Shown: piece after piece, positions 58,800 through 64,000 of the stretch
Layout: each line of letters starts with the position of its first letter
Position numbering within the stretch: position 1 is the first letter of the stretch
NCBI GenBank assembly: GCA_017622925.1
Contig: JAGAQC010000001.1
Coordinates: forward strand, 37,219-101,218
Reading direction: 5' to 3'
Source of the DNA: Ruminococcus sp.
GTDB taxonomy: Bacteria > Bacillota > Clostridia > Oscillospirales > Ruminococcaceae
DNA: 64,000 bases
Translations under genes and position numbers: made by a program
The notes under the pieces: generated by a model
The model's database searches: none
What the model saw: only the letters and a program-made list of their open reading frames with translations
What the model was told of the DNA's origin: nothing

Positions 58800-58875
58800 A
58801 TATGTCAATAGAAAAACCATAGTATTTTTGACTTACAATCAAAAATACTATGGCAAAAAATTTCTATATGAGTAT
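58800..58875. repeat. Repeat family C, copy 2 (interrupted by repeat B)
   Basis: ATATGTCAATAGAAA, arms CCATAGTATTTTT and AAAATACTATGG, then TTTCTATATGAGTAT; only about five differences from 33861-33936. The homologous promoter part lies on the far side of repeat B at 58530-58571. Confidence 0.88.
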
Positions 58876-58904
58876 CGCTCTTAATTTTAAGGACGATTAA
58901 ATTA

Positions 58905-58928
58905 CTCAGACACCATACTTAGTTGTAG
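58905..58928. repeat. Direct repeat of the rplA 3' end (native copy)
   Basis: CTCAGACACC-A-TACTTAG-T-TGTAG covers the last codons and stop of rplA. Partner copy at 57504-57527, 1.4 kb away; the interval holds two AT-rich hypothetical genes plus repeats B and C. Confidence 0.6.
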
Positions 58929-59601
58929 CAACGGGAACTCCGGGACCCATTGTGGAAGTTACAGTGCAGCTCTTGAGGTAAGTACCCTTAGCAGCAGCAG
59001 GCTTAGCCTTAACGATAGCTTCCATGAGAGTGGAGAAGTTTTCTTCGAGCTTAGCAGCTCCGAAAGAAGCCTTTCCGATAGGGCAGTGGATAATATTTGT
59101 CTTGTCAAGACGGTACTCGATCTTACCTGCCTTAGCCTCTGTTACAGCCTTGGCAACGTCGGGAGTTACAGTACCAGCCTTGGGGTTAGGCATAAGTCCG
59201 CGAGGACCGAGAACCTTACCAAGACGACCTACAAGACCCATCATATCGGGAGAAGCAACAACAACGTCGAAGTCCATCCAGTTTTCTTTCTGGATCTTCT
59301 CAACGTAATCCATACCGCCAACATAGTCAGCGCCTGCTGCCTGAGCAGCCTCGTACTTGTCCTCCTTGCAGAAAACGAGAACCTTAACGTTCTTACCTGT
59401 ACCGTTGGGGAGAACTACAGCGCCTCTTACCTGCTGATCGGCATGACGGGAGTCAACGCCGAGACGGATATGAGCTTCAACTGTTTCATCGAACTTTGCC
59501 TTTGCATTCTGGCAAACCAATTCAAGAGCCTCTGTGGACTCGTAAAGCTTTGCATAATCGACAGCCTTTGCACTGTCAACATATTTCTTGCCGTGTTTCA
59601 T
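58906..59601 (-). CDS. rplA: 50S ribosomal protein L1
   Basis: A 231-residue protein with the L1 signature [31 protein letters not shown] and the C-terminal [13 protein letters not shown]1 forms the mobile stalk of the E site and represses its own operon in other bacteria. Last gene of rpmG-secE-nusG-rplK-rplA; rplJ and rplL, usually next, are absent. Confidence 0.97.
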   Translation of the reverse strand: MKHGKKYVDSAKAVDYAKLYESTEALELVCQNAKAKFDETVEAHIRLGVDSRHADQQVRGAVVLPNGTGKNVKVLVFCKEDKYEAAQAAGADYVGGMDYVEKIQKENWMDFDVVVASPDMMGLVGRLGKVLGPRGLMPNPKAGTVTPDVAKAVTEAKAGKIEYRLDKTNIIHCPIGKASFGAAKLEENFSTLMEAIVKAKPAAAKGTYLKSCTVTSTMGPGVPVATTKYGV

Positions 59602-59608
59602 TATATTT

Positions 59609-59675
59609 CCTCCTATTTAAGTGGTAATACCGAACGCCTATAGCTATTCGGTTAGCGGAATTTTCCTCCCACCAA
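59609..59675 (-). promoter_or_regulatory. Structured leader of rplA, L1-type operator candidate
   Basis: On the minus strand GGTGGGAGGAAAAT, a hairpin CCGAATAGCTATAGGCGTTCGG, TACCAC and GGAGG follow each other. GTGG (part of 59666-59672) can pair with CCAC (59621-59624), closing the structure just before the ribosome site. The rplK leader has the same plan. Confidence 0.5.
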
Positions 59676-59725
59676 TAGAACTCTGAACGGGGAATGCCCC
59701 GAATCATCATTCAGTTAATTAAAAA

Positions 59726-60151
59726 TTAGTCAACAACTACAACGCCCATTGAACGTGCTGTACCTGCGATCATGCTCATTGCCGCTTCAAGAGAGCCAGC
59801 GTTGAGATCGGGCATCTTCTGCTCTGCGATCTTCTGGACCTGCTCCTTGGTGATGTTAGCAACCTTTGTCTTGTTGGGAACTCCCGAACCGCTGTTGATG
59901 TTGCAAGCCTTCTTGATAAGAACGGCTGCGGGGGGAGTTTTAGTGATAAATGAGAACGAACGGTCTGCATAAACAGTGATAACAACAGGAATGATCATTC
60001 CGATGTCGTTCTTGGTTCTCTCATTGAATTCCTTTGTGAATGCCATGATGTTTACGCCGTGCTGACCGAGTGCAGGTCCAACAGGCGGTGCAGGAGTAGC
60101 CTTTCCTGCTGCGATCTGAAGCTTAATGTAGCCAACTACTTTCTGTGCCAT
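59726..60151 (-). CDS. rplK: 50S ribosomal protein L11
   Basis: A 141-residue protein: [36 protein letters not shown], with the conserved [11 protein letters not shown] and [12 protein letters not shown]. The ATG at 60151 has GGAGGTG upstream; the longer frame is leader sequence. L11 forms the GTPase-associated centre. Confidence 0.97.
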   Translation of the reverse strand: MAQKVVGYIKLQIAAGKATPAPPVGPALGQHGVNIMAFTKEFNERTKNDIGMIIPVVITVYADRSFSFITKTPPAAVLIKKACNINSGSGVPNKTKVANITKEQVQKIAEQKMPDLNAGSLEAAMSMIAGTARSMGVVVVD

Positions 60152-60160
60152 GTATTCGCA

Positions 60161-60240
60161 CCTCCATAAATGTGGTAAATGGCGAGACTTTGCAAGCCGT
60201 GAGCCGATAATCAAACTACGGCTATTCTCTCCCACTGAAG
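60161..60240 (-). promoter_or_regulatory. Structured leader of rplK, L1-type operator candidate
   Basis: On the minus strand AGTGGGAGAGAATA, a hairpin with GCCGT/ACGGC arms, TTTACCACATTTATGGAGG. GTGG in 60229-60235 (complement CTCCCAC) pairs with CCAC (60172-60175). It shares GTGGGAG and TACCAC-N-GGAGG order with the rplA leader. Regulation by L1 is inferred. Confidence 0.5.
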
Positions 60241-60271
60241 TCCCGAGACTTCTTTTTTTAAATTAATGACC

Positions 60272-60802
60272 TTAATCCACCTCGACGACCTGACTTATAG
60301 GCAGGGTAGTGGGGGTTTCGCGGCCGAACATTGATACAAGAAGATCAACTGTGCGGTCGTCAAGATTAATGCTCTGGACAACGCCGATGAAGCCGTCCAT
60401 AGCGGTTCCGGATATCTGAACTCTGTCTCCCTCTTTGAAGTTCACCTCGACTATCGGTTCTGAAACGTCAATGCCGAAGGTTTTCTTAACTTCTTCTTCC
60501 GAGAGAGGGGTAGGAACGGAAGCCGGTCCGACGAAGCCTGTGCAGCCTCTGGTATTTCTTACGATATACCATGTATCATCGGTAACGACCATTTTAATAA
60601 GAACGTAGCCCGGAAAGGTCTTGCGCTCGTATTCTTTTTCCTTGCCGTTGACAGTTTCAACAACCCTTTCGGTAGGAACTCTGACCTCTGGGATAAGCTC
60701 GTGAAGCTTACGGTTTTCCACAACCTTTTCGATATTCTGAGCGACCTTGTTTTCGTAGCCCGAATAAGTGTGGATAACATACCACTTTGCTGCTTCTGAC
60801 AT
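60272..60802 (-). CDS. nusG: Transcription termination/antitermination protein NusG
   Basis: A 176-residue protein. The NGN domain has KWYVIHTYSGYENKV, FPGYVLIKM and WYIVRNTRGCTGFVG; the C-terminal KOW domain has FKEGDRVQISGTAMDGFIGVV. Normal length. Confidence 0.97.
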   Translation of the reverse strand: MSEAAKWYVIHTYSGYENKVAQNIEKVVENRKLHELIPEVRVPTERVVETVNGKEKEYERKTFPGYVLIKMVVTDDTWYIVRNTRGCTGFVGPASVPTPLSEEEVKKTFGIDVSEPIVEVNFKEGDRVQISGTAMDGFIGVVQSINLDDRTVDLLVSMFGRETPTTLPISQVVEVD

Positions 60803-60830
60803 AACAAATCCTCCTTCAGATTTCCGCAGA

Positions 60831-61103
60831 TCAGCCCTGCTGGTAGATAAGACGCATCAGGTTAAGGAAACCTGTGTCGAGCAATCCGACCAAAACAGCG
60901 GACGCAACAACAACGGCAAGAACAACGCTTGTGTTGTTGATAACGGTTTTCTTTGTCGGCCATACTACCTTTTTGAACTCGATCTTCAAGTCCTTGAACC
61001 ATTTAGCAACCTTATTGGGCTGTTTTTTCTCGGACTTTTTTTCTTTTTTGTCTTTCTTCTCAGACACTTCGGAAGCTGTATTTTCCTTGTCTTTTTTAGC
61101 CAT
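60831..61103 (-). CDS. secE: Preprotein translocase subunit SecE
   Basis: A 90-residue protein with a Lys-rich N-terminus, VAKWFKDLKIEFKKVVWPTKKTV and one membrane helix (~60-82). The ATG at 61103 gives the expected MAKKDKE start; the longer frame has no ribosome site. Between rpmG and nusG as usual. Confidence 0.95.
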   Translation of the reverse strand: MAKKDKENTASEVSEKKDKKEKKSEKKQPNKVAKWFKDLKIEFKKVVWPTKKTVINNTSVVLAVVVASAVLVGLLDTGFLNLMRLIYQQG

Positions 61104-61120
61104 AAGAATACTCCTTCCGA

Positions 61121-61270
61121 TTACTTTGTTTCCTTGTGAAGAGTGTGCTTGCGGCAGAACTTGCAATGCTTCATCATTTCGATTCTGTCGGGGTCGTTCT
61201 TCTTGTTTTTCTTGGAAACGTAATTACGCTGCTTGCACTCTGTGCATGCCAATGTAATTTTTACTCTCAT
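61121..61270 (-). CDS. rpmG: 50S ribosomal protein L33
   Basis: A 49-residue protein ([17 protein letters not shown], ending [13 protein letters not shown]) of the zinc-binding type with two CxxC pairs. CAGGAGGTG precedes the ATG. Confidence 0.96.
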   Translation of the reverse strand: MRVKITLACTECKQRNYVSKKNKKNDPDRIEMMKHCKFCRKHTLHKETK

Positions 61271-61378
61271 ATCGGCACCTCCTGATAAAATTACTTCCCT
61301 CACCGATGAGATCGGCGAAGATAGGTTGTTTGCCTCCCTCTAAAGGACATAAAAATAAACCCCTAAAGAGGTGATTTA

Positions 61379-61407
61379 ATTATACCACACTTTTCGGGGC
61401 TTGTCAA
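61379..61407 (-). promoter_or_regulatory. Consensus promoter of rpmG-secE-nusG-rplK-rplA
   Basis: On the minus strand TTGACA (61407-61402), 17 bases, TATAAT (61384-61379). The ~105-base leader contains ACCTCTTTAGGGGT and GAGGGAGG. Confidence 0.9.
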
Positions 61408-61446
61408 GGGATTTTGGAAAAAAATCACGAAAAACATTTTTTAAGT

Positions 61447-61674
61447 TTTACGGTAAACTTACGCAGGGGGACGCCGTCCCCCTGCACCCCCTGCCAAAGG
61501 GGTGACCCCTTTGGAATCTCTGTTGTCGTGAATTGGACTGTGGCAATCCCCAAATCAGCAGATACTGTTAGTCTCCATTATTACCACAGACCAATTCACG
61601 ATAATAGACACCAAGAGTTACCTCTTTGACAGAAAATAAAGGGAACAGAATCTTCTGTATAAGTTTACTGTAAA
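61447..61674 (+). repeat. Repeat family B variant, copy 5 (different ends)
   Basis: 228 bp with ends TTTACGGTAAACTTACGCAG and CTGTATAAGTTTACTGTAAA, unlike the ACAACTTAA ends of the other copies. The GGGGGAC GCC GTCCCCC and CCAAAGGGGTGACCCC hairpins and a GTGAATTGGACTGTGG-type central hairpin are shared. No clear target duplication. Confidence 0.8.
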
Positions 61675-61746
61675 TATTAAAATTGATTCTCACGGAAAAA
61701 ACATTTTTGGTTTTTTACGCAGGGGAACTGTGCCGAGGAGTTTTGA

Positions 61747-63594
61747 TCATCTGCAAAGCTTGTCGGGGGCGGTAAGTGTTTTACCCGTCATATATTCGAG
61801 AAAAGCTGCCTGTATAACAGCGCCGGTATCTTCTCCGTTGGGGTACGCTTCCGCGTCATAGTCCGCAGCGGGGATTATCACGGTGTACTTGCCGTTCGGC
61901 TCAACGGTTCTGCCGTCCGACAGTTTTGCGGAGGTAATTTTACCGTTTTCCATTACAGCGTCCATTCCCGACCAATAGTAATCGAATACGGCGGTTTTGT
62001 CATTAAAAGTCATAGTTCTGCCGTTTTCGATAAGGCTGAACAGCTCCTCGCCCGTAAGCGTAAGTTTTACAAGGTTTTTTCCGTGGTTTCCGGGAATGCA
62101 GGTGCTGTAACTCTGATGATCCAACTCACCTGCGAAAAGCCTGCCGCTTATGCCGCTGTTGTTGGGTACTCCGTCTTTTGCGCCGCCATCGGAGACAACA
62201 GCCACATCGCCGCCTGCGTTCAGCAGCAGATCAGCCATTATCTGAACGGTTTGGGCGTGGGTCATATTCTCGGGAACTTCCGCTACGCTGACAGATGTGC
62301 TGCTCTCGCTGAGTGCCGATTTATGAAGCTCGTCTGCTTTTTCGGAAAGTCCGTCAAGGCTGCCGCTGGTGAACAATTCATCCTTGATAAACATACCTGC
62401 ATCTACCCATACGTCCTCGTAGTCCTCAACAATATAGGGCGCAGCCGAACCCGAACCGAACACGTCCCATACATCCTTATAAGGCGGAAACTCCTCGGAG
62501 GGAACGCTGCCTGCCAGCGGAGAAATATCTGTAACTGCCACGTGCATGGAGTTCTGTCCGGCTTCGGTGGAGAGATGTTCCATTACTTTAAGGGCTGCCT
62601 CCAGCCGTTTTTCGTTGCCCGGCTCGCCGAGCCTCTTACTGATACCCACATTATTTAAGGAGACATTCAGGAATTGCTGTTGAGGCGTGTCACCTAAGTA
62701 CGGAAAACCGCCGATTTCGTCAGGGCATTCCTTGAGCTTCGGCACAAGGTAAGCATAGCCGCCTATAACAAATGACATAGCCGCCTTACGGTTAATGATA
62801 TTGTCGGTCACATCGTCGTTTTTCGCTTCCTTGTCCGCAATATCAAATGCGTCTGCGTCGATCAGCTCCTGAAGCTTGTCTATAGCATCGCCGAAGCCTT
62901 CTTCAAAGGAGGCTTCGCCTGCGATATATTTTTCCTGCCAAAGCATACCTTCCTGTGTACCAAGAAAACCGCACTGTGCCATAGCGCCGAGCATTCGCCA
63001 ATAAGTGCCCGCCATAGAGCCGGCGTGGGTGATCGGGATAAGTTCGGGTTCCTCCTCACGTATCTGCTTGCAAAGGGAAATCAGCTCGCTATGAGTTTCG
63101 GGGACTTTCCAGCCGTGTTCGTTAAACAGCGTTTTGTTGTACATCATGGACATTATCGAGTAATTTGCAGGCAATAAGTACAAAGCGCCGTCAACGTCAC
63201 GCTGATTTACCATAGAGATGTTGTAATTCTGCAAAAAATCATATCTTGAAATATCCAACAGGTATTTTTTCTGAAACCCTTCTGAGGGAATATTGCTGAA
63301 ATAGACAATATCTGGCGGATCGCTGCTTGCAAGCTCCTGAGTGATGTAGCCCGTCGGATTTGGACCACTGTAATACTCTATATTCAGCGGCATATCAGGA
63401 TTACTGTTTTTGACCGCCTGAGTGAAATTGCGGAAGTAGTCATTGTTGATCTCCAGCAGATTCAAAGCAACTGTCTCATCATTATCGCTGCCGATCGAGT
63501 CCGATGTCTTGCCGCTGCACCCTGTAACGGAAAACAGCATAGCGGTACACAAAAAGACCGCTGTCATTTTTTTCAGTGTATTATTCTTTCTCAT
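61747..63594 (-). CDS. Solute-binding lipoprotein fused to a 5'-nucleotidase C-terminal-like domain
   Basis: A 615-residue lipoprotein with lipid Cys26 (FSVTGC). Residues ~40-430 are a family-1 solute-binding fold (SSDPPDIVYFSN, LYLLPANYSIMSMMYNKTLF, RKAAMSFVIGGYAYL). Residues ~445-615 resemble the C-terminal domain of 5'-nucleotidases: THAQTVQIMADLLLNAGGDVAVV, GGAKDGVP, GKNLVKLTLTGEELFSLIENG, FDYYWSGMDAV, GKYTVIIPAADYD. The metallophosphatase half is absent, so catalysis is unlikely alone; ligand binding is inferred. AGGAGA precedes the ATG. No transporter genes are adjacent. Confidence 0.82.
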   Translation of the reverse strand: MRKNNTLKKMTAVFLCTAMLFSVTGCSGKTSDSIGSDNDETVALNLLEINNDYFRNFTQAVKNSNPDMPLNIEYYSGPNPTGYITQELASSDPPDIVYFSNIPSEGFQKKYLLDISRYDFLQNYNISMVNQRDVDGALYLLPANYSIMSMMYNKTLFNEHGWKVPETHSELISLCKQIREEEPELIPITHAGSMAGTYWRMLGAMAQCGFLGTQEGMLWQEKYIAGEASFEEGFGDAIDKLQELIDADAFDIADKEAKNDDVTDNIINRKAAMSFVIGGYAYLVPKLKECPDEIGGFPYLGDTPQQQFLNVSLNNVGISKRLGEPGNEKRLEAALKVMEHLSTEAGQNSMHVAVTDISPLAGSVPSEEFPPYKDVWDVFGSGSAAPYIVEDYEDVWVDAGMFIKDELFTSGSLDGLSEKADELHKSALSESSTSVSVAEVPENMTHAQTVQIMADLLLNAGGDVAVVSDGGAKDGVPNNSGISGRLFAGELDHQSYSTCIPGNHGKNLVKLTLTGEELFSLIENGRTMTFNDKTAVFDYYWSGMDAVMENGKITSAKLSDGRTVEPNGKYTVIIPAADYDAEAYPNGEDTGAVIQAAFLEYMTGKTLTAPDKLCR

Positions 63595-63660
63595 GTGTTT
63601 TTCTCCTTTTAATATATGGATATATTACTTTGTCTTAGGGTACGAAAATCAATTTTAAGA

Positions 63661-63880
63661 TTTACAGTATACTTATACAGTAGATATTGTTTCGCTTTAC
63701 TTTCTGTCAAAGATGTAACTCTCGGCGTCCATTCTCGTGAATCGGACTGTGGAAATCATGTGACTAACAATATCGAATTAATTCGGGGATTTCCACAGCC
63801 CGATTCACGACAACAGAGATTCCAAAGGGGTCACCCCTTTGGCGGGGGGGTGCAGGGGGACAATGCCAACAACTTAAGGT
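63661..63880 (-). repeat. Repeat family B variant, copy 6 (inverted)
   Basis: Left end TTTACAGTATACTTATACAG matches copy 5; the right end resembles neither subtype clearly (ACAACTTAAGG). Central arms CGTGAATCGGACTGTGG / CCACAGCCCGATTCACG; CCAAAGGGGTCACCCCTTTGG is present. It lies upstream of the fused lipoprotein gene. The remaining 63881-64000 shows no gene that I can support; TTGACA at 63971 has no -10 within the window. Confidence 0.7.
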
Positions 63881-64000
63881 TTTTTAGCATTTACCCCGCA
63901 AATAACATCAATAAAAGCAACAAAGAAAATGATGCACAAAAACAAGTTGAAAGTTTGTGCAAAAAGCGAATTGACAAAACGAAAATGCCGACAAAATCGA

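Noticed and set aside
27197-63880. CRISPR array
   Set aside because: The repeated sequences are kilobases apart, longer than CRISPR repeats and in both orientations; no cas gene is present.
63971-63976. TTGACA as a promoter at the window end
   Set aside because: No -10 box is found at suitable distance before the window ends.
1-64000. tRNA or rRNA genes
   Set aside because: No sequence with tRNA T-loop and acceptor features or rRNA similarity was noticed; a covariance search would be needed to exclude them fully.

Overview
The window looks like a chromosomal segment of a cellulolytic, endospore-lineage Firmicute of the Ruminococcus flavefaciens/champanellensis type. The evidence is two family-9 cellulases and a leucine-rich-repeat protein that all end in type I dockerins, an IspH-S1 fusion of the kind found in Clostridia, a Firmicutes-style prpC-prkC-rsgA-thiN-spoVM order, and sporulation-associated genes (spoVM, spoVG, a SpoIIQ-like M23 protein). 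No cohesin or scaffoldin gene, rRNA, tRNA, CRISPR array or intact transposase was found.

Layout. 1-6.6 kb: the end of a YgiQ-type radical SAM gene, a ComEC-like metallo-hydrolase, DUF3006, an HI0933-type flavoprotein, a CmpB-like membrane protein, then cmk-plsC-ispH/rpsA. 6.7-13.6 kb: a zinc-ribbon membrane protein and two secreted GH9 cellulases, each with its own promoter and terminator. 13.6-27.5 kb: a long housekeeping run (yicC, remA, gmk, rpoZ, priA, def, fmt, a YugP-type protease, rsmB, rlmN, prpC, prkC, rsgA, thiN) facing a 28-codon spoVM. 27.6-33.5 kb: VanZ-like protein, an unknown membrane protein, xylulokinase, an M23 peptidase and a TtcA-like enzyme.

From 33.6 kb most genes lie on the minus strand. 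These are the rod-shape cluster mreB-mreC-mreD-PBP2, then murC-zapA-U32 peptidase-dut, a YfhO-type membrane protein with a NUDIX hydrolase, a glutamine synthetase homologue with an ANTAR regulator, the LRR-dockerin protein, feoA/feoB with a small Cys-rich partner, and rpmG-secE-nusG-rplK-rplA. Plus-strand exceptions are spoVG, a DUF11 protein and one solute-binding lipoprotein. The window closes with a second solute-binding lipoprotein that appears fused to a 5'-nucleotidase C-terminal-like domain.

The most unusual layer is non-coding. (A) Five copies of a ~163 bp element have long AGAGCCTGTT terminal inverted repeats. (B) At least four, probably six, copies of a ~228 bp multi-hairpin element occur, and two have recognisable 10-bp target duplications. 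(C) Two copies of a ~76 bp hairpin sit beside near-identical promoters. Several A and B copies lie exactly between a good sigma-A promoter and the start codon, so they should be transcribed as 5' leaders. One B element is inserted in a C element and duplicates a -35 box. Other signals are matching structured leaders before rplK and rplA, an att-like 24-bp direct repeat of the rplA 3' end, and a hairpin array with complementary sequences ahead of the ttcA-like gene.
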